Assembly: GCA_937899645.1 (NCBI GenBank)
Contig: CALCCD010000129.1
Span: 1 to 64,000, forward strand
DNA from: an uncultured cyanobacterium
GTDB taxonomy: Bacteria > Cyanobacteriota > Cyanobacteriia > Cyanobacteriales > Geitlerinemataceae
Direction: 5' to 3'
DNA: 64,000 nt
Shown here: positions 41,779 through 50,722 of the stretch, one piece after another
Layout: each line of letters begins with the position of its first letter
How positions within the stretch are numbered: position 1 is the stretch's first letter
Position numbers and translations under genes: made by a program
Notes under the pieces: model-generated
The model's input: only the letters and a program-made list of their open reading frames with translations
What the model was told of the DNA's origin: nothing
The model's database searches: none

Positions 41779-43503
41779 TCAAGACTCGAAGCGCAGCAGT
41801 GCCCGAGCGCGATTCAGATCGCCCTCGCGACCGTAGGTGCTGGTCGCCACCGACTGTAGGCGATCGAACACTGGACGCGCGAACAGCTCCACGAGTCGCA
41901 GGATCGGAAACTGCTGCTCGATCGTGGTTTTGCCCGTCTCCCAGTCCAGGTAAAGGTAGCCGTCGTTGGCCTCGCCGAGGACTTCTCGTCCCGTCGCGAA
42001 ACCGTCCTGCTGGCGGATGTCGCCATCGAACGGCGCGGAGAAGGCTGCATCGATCGCCGCGATCGAACTCGCCAGAATCTCATAGCCTTCCAGCTCGCCG
42101 TGTACGCCCAGCACATCCGGCTCCAACCGCAAGCGGGGGCCGCCGCTGCTAGAAATATCCGTCGTCGGCTTCAGCTTCGTCCAAGCGAAGACCCGCCCGC
42201 TCTCGCGCAGGCTGAAGGGGCTAGCCGTGTAGCCGCGCGCCGCCGCCACCTCGTCCAGGTGCGCCACCGCCGACTTGGCCTCGTCGTTGGTCTGCGTCAC
42301 GAACACCCAGTCCGCGCCCTTGTCTCCTTCTCCCGGCAGCAGCCCGAGCGCGAACTCGCCGTCCGTCCAGTTGAAGATATCGCTACCGAGGGTAATGCCC
42401 CAGTCATTTTCCAGGCTGGCGATCGCCCGACTCAGCGAAGTGGTCAGCGCGCCGCCACTGGAGAGCGCCTCAGAAAGCTGCGACCAGCGCGCCGTTAGGT
42501 CGGCTCCGCTCAGTGCGATCGCGGCGTCTTTGGGAATGTAGTCCAGCGCGCCCGGAAGCGACGCTAGCGCCGGAGCCGTATCGGGACGCTCGGCGTTGTC
42601 GCGCCAGAGGATGTCAAATAGCGGCCCCGCCGGGTCGATCGCGATCGCGGCGGCAATCGTCTGCGGCAGGTTTGAAGCGGCCGTTAGGTCGTCGCTATCG
42701 AGCGCTGCCAGGTTCGCGACGACCAGGGCGATGCGGCGATCGGTCAGGCGATCGAGCGCTGCGCGATACGCTTCGGTGCTTTGCAGGCTCAGCTCTGGGA
42801 CTTGCACGTTGTTGATCGCCTGCCGCAGCACGTCTGGATCGTTGGCAAACAGCACGAAGCGACTGCCGACGATCGCGCTCGCCCATTCCCCAGCATTGGC
42901 CTTTGCGAAGGGGTTGAAGTCCCGCGCCGTCAGCGACTTGGGGCGATACGTGCGCTTGCTATAAATCGTCTGAACACCGTTGTACTCCTCGGTTTGAATC
43001 TCGCGCCCCGAGACGGCTTTATTGACCCAGTAGGCATCGAGAAACTCGCGGCTACGCTCGACATCGGCGATGCTCAGCGCCACCAGATATCCAGGCTGGC
43101 TGCCGTTGTCCGGGTTGCGATCGCGATCGAGCGCTGTCACCGCCAGCGTCACCTCGTCGCCGAGCCAGGGCTGGATGTCGCGCTCGTAGGTCAGCTCCGT
43201 GTCGGTCAGCAGGCTCTGCTCGATCGCCTCGAACTCAGCTTGCAGGTGCGGGCGCTGTCGCAGTCCCGTCCGCAGGCGACGCAACCGCTGCAAGCGATCG
43301 GGCTCGGTCAACAGCGACACCATCAGCGGCGCGTCGTTAGGAACCAGCACCGCCGCTTCGGGCGCTTGGCGATCGGCTCCGTCCAGCAGCGAAATAGCGC
43401 TCTGGGTCGTAAACCAATAAATGCTGAAAATCGTCGTCAGCGACAGCACAATCGCCAGGCCGATCGAAATAGGAGATTTGACGCCGGGATAGGTAGAACT
43501 CAT
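41779..43503 (-). CDS. DUF3352 protein
   Basis: About 574 residues. An N-terminal membrane segment (VLSLTTIFSIYWF region) is followed by a large periplasmic part of repeated mixed folds, with VPNDAPLMVSLLTEPDRL, WLGDEVTLAVTALD, DWGITLGSDIFNWTDGEFALGLLP and EGYEILASSIAAIDAAF. This pattern is DUF3352, common and uncharacterised in cyanobacteria. ATG at 43503 has AAGGA just upstream; an ATG at 43521 is the alternative. Confidence 0.85.
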   Translation of the reverse strand: MSSTYPGVKSPISIGLAIVLSLTTIFSIYWFTTQSAISLLDGADRQAPEAAVLVPNDAPLMVSLLTEPDRLQRLRRLRTGLRQRPHLQAEFEAIEQSLLTDTELTYERDIQPWLGDEVTLAVTALDRDRNPDNGSQPGYLVALSIADVERSREFLDAYWVNKAVSGREIQTEEYNGVQTIYSKRTYRPKSLTARDFNPFAKANAGEWASAIVGSRFVLFANDPDVLRQAINNVQVPELSLQSTEAYRAALDRLTDRRIALVVANLAALDSDDLTAASNLPQTIAAAIAIDPAGPLFDILWRDNAERPDTAPALASLPGALDYIPKDAAIALSGADLTARWSQLSEALSSGGALTTSLSRAIASLENDWGITLGSDIFNWTDGEFALGLLPGEGDKGADWVFVTQTNDEAKSAVAHLDEVAAARGYTASPFSLRESGRVFAWTKLKPTTDISSSGGPRLRLEPDVLGVHGELEGYEILASSIAAIDAAFSAPFDGDIRQQDGFATGREVLGEANDGYLYLDWETGKTTIEQQFPILRLVELFARPVFDRLQSVATSTYGREGDLNRARALLRFES

Positions 43504-44063
43504 TGAATCCTTGAGGGCCATACGTCTCGGAGCGCGATCGCAGTCACGCGTCTCTAAATTATTCCATCATGGCGAATTCATCCCGTCGAACTTACCTCAT
43601 CGAACTGATTCCGTCGGCTGCGGGCCTCGCGTTCTGTCCCCCGTGGTGGCGGCAACTGCGGACAGGCAAGTAAGGAAGCGACATTCACCCAGCGCCAGAC
43701 CACCGGACACCGAGATCGCGCAATCTTTACATTCCCGTGCGTACTGAAGTTTAGCCGTGGTGCGTTCGACCGACCGAGCCGTGAGTTTGCCCGAGCTTTC
43801 GCCACTGTCGCACGAAATCGAAGAAAAGATCCGCGATCGTACGGAGTTAAAATGTCCGGATTTTCGAGAAGCAGCGAACGCAAAAAAAATCACCTACGTA
43901 AAAATAGGAAGTCGAAAATAAGCGGATTTTTCAACTTTAAACTGCTTTAAAAACGTCGAGTTTTTTACAGTTTTCGTTCTTCAATTCACGAGATAGGATG
44001 ATTTTGCGAGGGAACAAAATCCGCTCGAAAATTCTTCCACTCCCCCTTACGTCCTTCCCAAAG
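43504..44063. other. Intergenic region, AT-rich right half, no gene seen
   Basis: About 560 bases between the divergent DUF3352 and DUF4114 genes. 43860-43990 is strongly AT-rich with several A and T runs, typical of a promoter. I could not place a well-spaced -35/-10 pair. Confidence 0.45.
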
Positions 44064-45110
44064 ATGCAACTCAAAAACGTCACTTACTCCGCTCTGCTCG
44101 CTGCCGGTATCGGCCTGTTGGCGGCTCCCGCGAACGCCTACTCGCTCCGGGATACCGCCCACGGCGAGTCGCTGTTCCAAACATTCAACTCGCTGGTGAA
44201 TTCCGAGCGCCTGCAACTCACCGACAGCGAAGTTGCGTTGCAAGAGCTAGACGTCGAGTCGCTGACTTGGGCGGGTGGCGTTTCCCCAGTTGAAGTCTTC
44301 TTTATTAACGAAGGCGCGGGCCACAGAAATCAGCTTCTCTACACCGTGAACGACGGCGAGCAGCAAATGATTTTCGACGATATCGCTTCGACGGAAAGCG
44401 GACTCGCCGAGACCCAAGAAAAAATCGACGCCAAACGCAAGGAACTTAACTTCTACATCGAAGAGAAAGAAGCGCTCGAAGATAGCGTTACGGCCTACGT
44501 CGAGATGCTCGAAGCTCGCGTTGTCGCACTCGAAGCGATGGAGTCGCGAAGCTGGGGAGACAACCGCAACATCGATCGCGCCAAAGCAAAAATTGACGCT
44601 GCGAACCAAGCGGACTTCGACGCTGCCCAAGTGCTGGCAGACACCACCAAGCAAGTGAGCTGGCGTCAAAGCGACTTCGATCGCGAGACGGCGCTCGGCA
44701 ACAACGGCGTCGGCGCAATGAAGCTGGGCGACGGGGCCAACCTCGGCACCTTCGACGGCTACACCGCCTTTGACTTCTTGATTAAATCGAACGGTGCGCG
44801 CAACGCCAACGGCAACATCTACGGCGTGGACGCCGAGCAAAATGCCGACGGTCTGCAACACGTCATCGCCTACGAGTACTTCGACGAAGTGAAGGAAGAG
44901 TCCTGGATCGTCCTCGGCTTCGAAGACCTCTACGGCGCGCACTACGACGAAGGCGGCCACTCCGATCGCGACTTCAACGACGTGGTCGTCGCCATCAAAG
45001 GCGTAGTCGGCACGAAGGTCGATGCGGAAGAAGTGCCCGAGCCCGCCTCGGCGCTGGGTCTGCTGGCCGTTTCCGGTCTGATGGGTCTCTCGCGTCGCCG
45101 CACTCGCTAA
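44064..45110 (+). CDS. Secreted DUF4114 protein with PEP-CTERM sorting signal
   Basis: 348 residues. Signal peptide (VTYSALLAAGIGLLAAPANA), then WAGGVSPVEVFFINEGAGHRN, an inserted Glu/Lys-rich coiled coil (about residues 105-190), the DUF4114 core (YFDEVKEESWIVLGFEDL, then HSDRDFNDVVVAIKG with acidic, possibly calcium-binding residues) and a C-terminal VPEPASALGLLAVSGLM helix with RRRTR end. The PEP-CTERM tail means export and sorting to the cell surface or sheath. Confidence 0.9.
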   Translation: MQLKNVTYSALLAAGIGLLAAPANAYSLRDTAHGESLFQTFNSLVNSERLQLTDSEVALQELDVESLTWAGGVSPVEVFFINEGAGHRNQLLYTVNDGEQQMIFDDIASTESGLAETQEKIDAKRKELNFYIEEKEALEDSVTAYVEMLEARVVALEAMESRSWGDNRNIDRAKAKIDAANQADFDAAQVLADTTKQVSWRQSDFDRETALGNNGVGAMKLGDGANLGTFDGYTAFDFLIKSNGARNANGNIYGVDAEQNADGLQHVIAYEYFDEVKEESWIVLGFEDLYGAHYDEGGHSDRDFNDVVVAIKGVVGTKVDAEEVPEPASALGLLAVSGLMGLSRRRTR

Positions 45111-45118
45111 GGCTCTAA

Positions 45119-45250
45119 GAGCACTCCACAAATATATTTGTCCAGAAGCCGCCAATGAAGGCTGAGCTTGTCGAAGCCTGGGTGTGACGCACTTCGACAA
45201 GCTCAGTGCTCGAATCCTGAATGCTGGACATTTATTTCCGTGGAGTGCTC
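45119..45250. repeat. MITE-like nested inverted repeat
   Basis: Outer arms GAGCACTCCAC (45119-45129) and GTGGAGTGCTC (45240-45250) are perfect, continued by weaker pairing and then TGTCCAG/CTGGACA. An inner perfect 15-bp stem, CTGAGCTTGTCGAAG (45162-45176) and CTTCGACAAGCTCAG (45192-45206), sits in the centre. About 132 bp, with no coding capacity. Confidence 0.8.
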
Positions 45251-45289
45251 TAAACCGACGATAGTTCTCCCGGCTTAACGCATGAATTG

Positions 45290-45316
45290 GGGGCGGTCGC
45301 AAACTGCGATCGCCCC
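45290..45316. terminator. Bidirectional terminator-like hairpin
   Basis: GGGGCGGTCGCA (45290-45301) and TGCGATCGCCCC (45305-45316) form a 12-bp stem with one G-T wobble and a three-base loop, between the convergent DUF4114 and TPR genes. The stem contains a HIP1-like core. Confidence 0.6.
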
Positions 45317-45364
45317 TTACTATATTGCTTTGACGGTCTCCGGTGTGGCCTCCCGTGTCGCTTT

Positions 45365-46321
45365 CTACAACGTGCCGACAAGTTCCTCGATTAGGTCGCG
45401 CGCCCGCTGCGCCCACTCGGTTTGGCCGCGATCGCGATACAGCCGCTCGGCATAGGCCAGGACTGCGATCGCCTCTTCTGGCTCGCCCTGACTTAGGAAC
45501 ACCAGACCCGCACCGTAATAGGCGTTGGCATAGTCCGGTGCGATCTCGCGAATGTAGCGAAACTCTTCGAGGGCGTCGTCCAGGTCGCCGTTACCCAGGT
45601 GGACGATGCCGAGCTGGTAGCGCGCTTCGATGTAGTTCGGGTTGCGATCGATCGCCCGCTCGAAGGCCGATCTGGCGCGGCGGGTTCTGCCCTGCTGGAG
45701 ATAGATCGTCCCCAGATAGTACGGGGGCTCCGGCGCGGCGGGGCTGTGGCGCTGGGCGCTGCGAAACGAGTCGATCGCAGATTCTAGATCGCCCTGCTGG
45801 TAGCGCACCAGGCCGAGGTTGTAGTGCGCCAGCCCCAGCGCCGGATCGAGATCGAGGGCGTAGTCCAGGTACAGCTCCGCCTGCTCTAGGTTGCCGCCCT
45901 CTAGCACCACCGCGCCCAGGTTACCGTAGGCTAGCGCGAAGCCCGGATCGGCCTGGATCGCGGCGTAGAAGGCGTCGGCGGCGGGCTGCATCTCGCCAGA
46001 CTGGCGCAGCGCGAGGCCGAGGTTGTAGTGCGCCAGGGCAAAGTCGGGCGCGATCTCGGCGGCGCGCTGGAAGGCCGCGATCGCCCCGTCGAGATCGCTT
46101 GCCCGCACCGCGTCGAGGCCGCGCTCGAGTTCCCGCGCCGCCGCCCGCGAGACGGTGGTGAGCTGCGCCGTGCGATCGTCGATAGTAAGAGGCGGACGCG
46201 CGAGCCCAGGGGCCGCAGCACCGGCAAATATCCCAGCGAAACTCCCGGCCCACAACGTCAGTGCGATCGACGCCCCGAGCGATCGGCACGAACGGAGACG
46301 GTACGAACGGCGAAAAACCAT
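45365..46321 (-). CDS. TPR-repeat protein
   Basis: 318 residues: an N-terminal signal/anchor (SIALTLWAGSFAGIFAG) and about seven consecutive TPR units from residue 60 (for example FALAHYNLGLALRQSGEM, LGLAHYNLGLVRYQQGDL, YIEARYQLGIVHLGNGDL). Likely a periplasmic interaction scaffold. No catalytic domain. Confidence 0.9.
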   Translation of the reverse strand: MVFRRSYRLRSCRSLGASIALTLWAGSFAGIFAGAAAPGLARPPLTIDDRTAQLTTVSRAAARELERGLDAVRASDLDGAIAAFQRAAEIAPDFALAHYNLGLALRQSGEMQPAADAFYAAIQADPGFALAYGNLGAVVLEGGNLEQAELYLDYALDLDPALGLAHYNLGLVRYQQGDLESAIDSFRSAQRHSPAAPEPPYYLGTIYLQQGRTRRARSAFERAIDRNPNYIEARYQLGIVHLGNGDLDDALEEFRYIREIAPDYANAYYGAGLVFLSQGEPEEAIAVLAYAERLYRDRGQTEWAQRARDLIEELVGTL

Positions 46322-46446
46322 ACTCGTTCTGACAAAAGCGATATCGTCACCATAACAATCGCGCCGCCTCCGCAGTTCCGCGACGCCCCCTGGCTCGATA
46401 CACTCGATCGCACGTCTTTCGCAGCTTTTCCAAACCCGCCGTACCG

Positions 46447-47583
46447 ATGACAGCCTCTCCCACGACCGCCAGCGCTTTCGATCGCGCCATGATGCAGCGC
46501 TGCCTGACCCTGGCGCGGCGCGCCCTCGGGCGGACGGCTCCCAACCCGATGGTCGGCGCGGTCATCGTCAATGGCGGCGAGGTCGTCGGCGAAGGCTTTC
46601 ACCCCAAGGCCGGAGAGCCCCACGCCGAGGTGTTCGCACTGCGGCAGGCGGGCGATCGGGCGCGCGGCGCAACGGCTTACGTCAGCCTCGAACCCTGCAA
46701 CCACTTCGGACGAACACCGCCCTGCTCCCAAGCGTTGGTCAAAGCGGGCGTCGCCAAAGTCGTGGTCGGTGTCGTCGATCCAAACCCCAAGGTGGGCGGC
46801 GGTGGCATCAAGACGCTGCAAGATGCGGGCGTCGAAGTCGTCGTCGGCGTTGAGGAGGCCGACTGCCGCGCCCTGAATGAAGGCTTTATCCACCGCATCC
46901 TCTACAAGCGACCGATCGGCCTGCTGAAATACGCCATGACCTTAGACGGCAAAATTGCCAGCACCACCGGCCACAGCACCTGGGTGACGGGTGAGCCCGC
47001 CCGCGCACGCGTCCACCACCTGCGCTACGCCTGCGATGCGGTGGTGGTCGGCAGCAACACCGTCCGCCACGACAACCCCCGCCTCACCTGCCACGCCGAC
47101 ACCGAAGAGAACGCGCCCAACCCCCTGCGCGTCGTCCTCAGTCGCAGCCTCGACCTGCCCGACACCGCCCGCCTCTGGGACACCGCCACCGCTCCGACCC
47201 TGGTGGTGACGCAGACCGGCGTCCGCCCGGAGTTTCAGGCGTCCCTGCGCGATCGCGGCGTCGAGGTGGTGGAGTGCGCGGCGGTCGAGCCCGGAGCCGT
47301 GATGGATTTGCTCTACGATCGCGGGGCGCTGTCGGTGCTCTGGGAGTGCGGCGGGGCGCTGGCGGCGCGGGCGATCGCGAGCGGCGTTATCCAGAAGACC
47401 ATCGCTTTTATCGCTCCGAAAATTATCGGCGGCGCAATCGCTCCGACCCCAGTGGCCGACCTGGGTCTCGATCGCATGGACGCGGCGATCGAACTCGAGC
47501 GCGTGCGCGGCTATCCCGTCGGCGGCGACTGGGCGATCGAAGGCTACTTGCCCGAGCGATGCTGGCGGCGACGCGGCGCGTAA
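46447..47583 (+). CDS. ribD: Bifunctional riboflavin deaminase/reductase RibD
   Basis: Second and third steps of riboflavin synthesis. 378 residues. The deaminase half has PNPMVGAVIV, EPHAEVFALR (zinc His and catalytic Glu) and SLEPCNHFGRTPPC (zinc Cys pair). The reductase half starts near 150 with LLKYAMTLDGKIAS and DAVVVGSNTV, and ends with a FIAPKIIGG region. Stand-alone; other rib genes are elsewhere and no FMN riboswitch is seen. Confidence 0.96.
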   Translation: MTASPTTASAFDRAMMQRCLTLARRALGRTAPNPMVGAVIVNGGEVVGEGFHPKAGEPHAEVFALRQAGDRARGATAYVSLEPCNHFGRTPPCSQALVKAGVAKVVVGVVDPNPKVGGGGIKTLQDAGVEVVVGVEEADCRALNEGFIHRILYKRPIGLLKYAMTLDGKIASTTGHSTWVTGEPARARVHHLRYACDAVVVGSNTVRHDNPRLTCHADTEENAPNPLRVVLSRSLDLPDTARLWDTATAPTLVVTQTGVRPEFQASLRDRGVEVVECAAVEPGAVMDLLYDRGALSVLWECGGALAARAIASGVIQKTIAFIAPKIIGGAIAPTPVADLGLDRMDAAIELERVRGYPVGGDWAIEGYLPERCWRRRGA

Positions 47584-47740
47584 GCCCGAGATTTTGGGTA
47601 GGCGAAGCCATAAGCCCACAACAAAGCGGGGATTGAAATTCGTTATCCGCCCCACAGGTCAAAGTAGTGGATGCTACAGTTTCACAAACCTCAGCCGATA
47701 AGCTGCTCCACGAGTTCTCAATTCCATTCTCCGCGCCTCT

Positions 47741-48445
47741 ATGACTGTTGTTTTGGCCCCTCAGAACGCCACGACCCACCGCCCGCAAGTCACGCAGCCA
47801 CTCAAGGCGATCGCGATCGGCGACAGCCTCGTTTACGGCTACGGCGACCTGTCCGGCGGCGGCTGGGCGGAGCGGCTGCGGCGGCTCTGGATGCACCCGG
47901 ATAGCTCCGGCAACGTGCTCTACAACCTGGGCGTGCGCGGCGACAAAACCGCCCAGGTAGCGGCGCGCTTCGAGGCGGAGTTCAGCAGCCGGGGCGAGCT
48001 GCGTAACCGCGTGCCGGACGTGGCGATAATCTCCGTCGGGACGAACGACACGCCGTTTCTGGGCCGCCCGGACGGCAAGCCGATGACGCCGCAGAATGTC
48101 TTCAAGCACGACCTGACGCTACTGCTAGAGAACGCGACGAGCTGCTGTCGGACGATCTTTATCGGCATGGTGCCGGTGGTGTCGGAGCGAATGCCGTTCC
48201 TGGACTGTCTTTACTACGATCGCGCGGCGCAGCATGCCTACAAGGAGATTACCCGCGAGATGTGTCGAATTCGCGGCGTGCCGTATCTCGATATTTTCGA
48301 GCTGTGGACGGCGCGCGGCACGGCCTGGATCGAGCGGCGCATCGGCCCGGATGGCCTGCATCCGAATGAGTTGGGCTACCAAAGTTTGTTCGACGATATC
48401 GCGAGCTGGTCGCCGATCGTCGAGCTGACCGCTGCGCCTGCCTAG
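47741..48445 (+). CDS. SGNH/GDSL-family hydrolase
   Basis: 234 residues with the SGNH blocks: IAIGDSLVYGYGD (Ser), GVRGDKTAQV (Gly), ISVGTNDTPF (Asn) and DGLHPNELGY (catalytic Asp/His). Esterase or lipase of unknown substrate; no signal peptide, so probably cytoplasmic. The stop overlaps that of the opposite-strand pentapeptide gene at CTAG. Confidence 0.9.
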   Translation: MTVVLAPQNATTHRPQVTQPLKAIAIGDSLVYGYGDLSGGGWAERLRRLWMHPDSSGNVLYNLGVRGDKTAQVAARFEAEFSSRGELRNRVPDVAIISVGTNDTPFLGRPDGKPMTPQNVFKHDLTLLLENATSCCRTIFIGMVPVVSERMPFLDCLYYDRAAQHAYKEITREMCRIRGVPYLDIFELWTARGTAWIERRIGPDGLHPNELGYQSLFDDIASWSPIVELTAAPA

Positions 48446-50274
48446 ACCGCCCGATCGTCGGGGTCGCGATCGTTATTGATATCGCGGCCCGCGTATTGGC
48501 CTTCGTCGCTGACGTTGGTTTCGTCGTAACTGCTGTTGTCGCCCTGGTTTATCTGGCGTCCGCCTTCTTGGGTGATGGTCGGATTCTGGGTGATTTCTTG
48601 CTCGATCTTGATGGGTCGGTTCGCGAAGCTCTTTGCAAGGCCGAGAATATCTTGACTATGTTGTTTGGCGGTGTCGGCCTCGAGGCGCGCGGCGTCTCGC
48701 TCGGCGGTGACTTTGTCAAGCTCTTCTTCGTAACTGCGGTGGCCGGTGCGTTCGAGGTCACCTTTATCAGTATCTTTAGAGACCTTCAAGGTAAAAAGTA
48801 TGTCACTATTTTTCCTTTGAATTGATTGAAAGTTCCCAAGAGTCAGATCGAACTTTTTCATTAGTTTTTGGAGCATTGCGGCACAAGCTTCAAGATCTAG
48901 CCCGTCGCGAATGAGGAGTTCTACAAGGTTAGCGGCCTCGCCGAAGAGTTTCTCGAAATCGCCAGGTTGAAAGCTGCTTTTAGAGTCGTGGGGGCGGCGT
49001 TCACGCGAGCCGTTTTCGTTCTCTCTTTCGAGGAGAAATACGTGTTGACAATCGATATTTTTAAGAATAGTTGTTTCACTGACATTCCAAGCCTCAAGGC
49101 AAGAGCCTGTAAGACAAGCGCTGGTGAAGTCAGTCCCCGCGCAATTAGCTTCGCGTAGGTTTGCACCAGAGAGATCGGCGCAGGAGAGATCGGAGTCAGC
49201 AAGGTCGGTGCGTGCAAGATTAGACTTCTGGAGGTTGGCATTAGCGAGATAGACACCACGTAGATTAAGGCCCGAAAGATCGGCTTGGTAGCCGCTGTTG
49301 GGATCAACGAGAAGTTTAAGTATGGAGTAATTTTCTAGATAAGTTGTTCCAGGATTAGATCTATCGAGCTGGATTGAATCGAAAAATCGAGTACGAACCA
49401 GAATCGCTTTATCAAAGTTAGCACTTCTGAGAAGTGCGTTTGATAAATTTGCCTCTGTAAGGTCTGTCCCCTCAAAATTTGTACCTCCAAAGGAATTGAG
49501 ATCAACGACAAATTGCCGAGCGAAAATAAATTTCTCGTCGCCTTCTTCCACATAATATCGTGAGAGGTACATACCAAATAAGCATGAAATCAGAGCGACA
49601 GTTACACCTCCAATTCCGGAGAATGCTGTATCTTCAGCTATCAGTATAAAAAAAGCTCCCATCAAGTGAGCTATGGTTAGATATTTGGAGTAAGAAAAGA
49701 ATGTTGCAAAAGTCAGAGTTACAGCCATGAGAACAGTCATAGCCCCAAAAACCAGAGGGAATATGAATATAGAGATAGGCAGTGAGAATAAAAAAGCAAA
49801 GATTAATATATTAACAATTGACCTAGTATTGAATCCTTGAAAAGCAACTAATGCATATGTCGTAGCCAAGCAGAAGAGCGTGATTGACAGGAAGTAAACT
49901 TGGCCTGCCAGTATAGGTATTTGTTCGGAAAGTTGAAATATCCACCACCCCAAAGAGCTAGATAAAAAACCGCCAGATCCTGAAATAGAGAAGACAATAA
50001 TGTTTTTCCCAAGTAGTGGCGAGTTTTCAACTCCTGCAATCGCCCCTTTCAGATTTGCGTTCTTCAAGCTTGTAACTTGCCAAGTTTTTCCTCGCTTACG
50101 TCTTTTAAAACTGGCCCCACGGATATCGGCTCTAAAGAGATTTGCTCCCGTCAGGTTGTAGCCTCGAAGATCCGCACCTCGTAAATTTGGCACTATGTGT
50201 CGATTCTGTTCCCGCCACGCATTCCACTCCGCCACATTCCGCCGCAGCATCGCCACCTGTTCCCGGTTCGCCAT
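48442..50274 (-). CDS. Membrane pentapeptide-repeat protein with coiled-coil tail
   Basis: 610 residues in four parts: a pentapeptide block (about 31-80, NLRGADLRG...), five or six membrane helices (about 92-240), a second pentapeptide block (about 265-410, ADLSG, ANLQ, DLSC and so on), and a C-terminal part with a GDFEKLFGEAANLVELL module, a coiled coil (about 515-545) and a Gln/Asn/Asp-rich end. The central half is distinctly AT-richer than the surroundings, which suggests transfer. The tail is of the kind seen in cyanobacterial effector-type proteins. Function unknown. ATG at 50274 follows a GGGGTG. Confidence 0.88.
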   Translation of the reverse strand: MANREQVAMLRRNVAEWNAWREQNRHIVPNLRGADLRGYNLTGANLFRADIRGASFKRRKRGKTWQVTSLKNANLKGAIAGVENSPLLGKNIIVFSISGSGGFLSSSLGWWIFQLSEQIPILAGQVYFLSITLFCLATTYALVAFQGFNTRSIVNILIFAFLFSLPISIFIFPLVFGAMTVLMAVTLTFATFFSYSKYLTIAHLMGAFFILIAEDTAFSGIGGVTVALISCLFGMYLSRYYVEEGDEKFIFARQFVVDLNSFGGTNFEGTDLTEANLSNALLRSANFDKAILVRTRFFDSIQLDRSNPGTTYLENYSILKLLVDPNSGYQADLSGLNLRGVYLANANLQKSNLARTDLADSDLSCADLSGANLREANCAGTDFTSACLTGSCLEAWNVSETTILKNIDCQHVFLLERENENGSRERRPHDSKSSFQPGDFEKLFGEAANLVELLIRDGLDLEACAAMLQKLMKKFDLTLGNFQSIQRKNSDILFTLKVSKDTDKGDLERTGHRSYEEELDKVTAERDAARLEADTAKQHSQDILGLAKSFANRPIKIEQEITQNPTITQEGGRQINQGDNSSYDETNVSDEGQYAGRDINNDRDPDDRAV

Positions 50275-50361
50275 CACCCCAAACCCGCAAAAATCACCCC
50301 GAGTCTAGCCCAGCCAAGACCGTCACCTAAAATCAAACCAAGAACACCCGGCCTCCTCGCC

Positions 50362-50658
50362 ATGCCTCCCACCCGCGAAGCCACCCTCGCCACACTCCAA
50401 CGCGAACGCCCGACCCTCCAAGCCCTCGGCGCGCGCTCCCTCTCCCTCTTCGGCTCCGTCGCCCGCGATCGCGCCACACCCGACAGCGACATCGACCTCC
50501 TCGTCGAACTCGAAGAACACTGCACCCTCTTCCACCTCTTCCGCCTGCGTCGCCACCTCGAAGCCCAACTCGATCGCCCGATCGACCTCGGCACGATCGA
50601 TGCCCTCCGCGATCGCGCCCGCGACCCCATCCTCAACGAAGCAATCCGTGTCTTCTAG
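50362..50658 (+). CDS. MNT-domain nucleotidyltransferase antitoxin
   Basis: 98 residues with the minimal nucleotidyltransferase motif SLFGSVARDRATPDSDIDLLVEL (GSxxR then DxD). Such MntA proteins AMPylate and silence a HEPN RNase partner encoded directly downstream. Here the partner is reduced to a 24-codon remnant overlapping the stop. The protein itself looks intact. Confidence 0.88.
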   Translation: MPPTREATLATLQRERPTLQALGARSLSLFGSVARDRATPDSDIDLLVELEEHCTLFHLFRLRRHLEAQLDRPIDLGTIDALRDRARDPILNEAIRVF

Positions 50659-50722
50659 ATCCTGGCAGCGCCGAGTTCGCGACATGCTCGGGGCGAGCGA
50701 TGCCCGTCTTCCTCAACACTGA
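50648..50722 (+). pseudogene. Truncated HEPN toxin (HepT/DUF86) remnant
   Basis: A GTG overlapping the stop of the MNT gene opens a frame reading SSRSWQRRVRDML, the usual start of DUF86/HepT proteins, but it stops after 24 codons (TGA at 50720) and runs into the 3' end of the opposite-strand glycosyltransferase gene. The remaining roughly 90 codons of the toxin are missing. Called from the N-terminal match and the classic overlap only. Confidence 0.6.

Noticed and set aside
43964-43999. TTTACA and TAGGAT as a promoter for the DUF4114 gene
   Set aside because: The spacer is 24 bases, too long; no better pair seen.
44247-45416. Long antisense frame (389 codons) over the DUF4114 gene
   Set aside because: The sense strand has a signal peptide, a DUF4114 core and a PEP-CTERM tail; the antisense reading is Val/Ala/Gly-rich with no domain.
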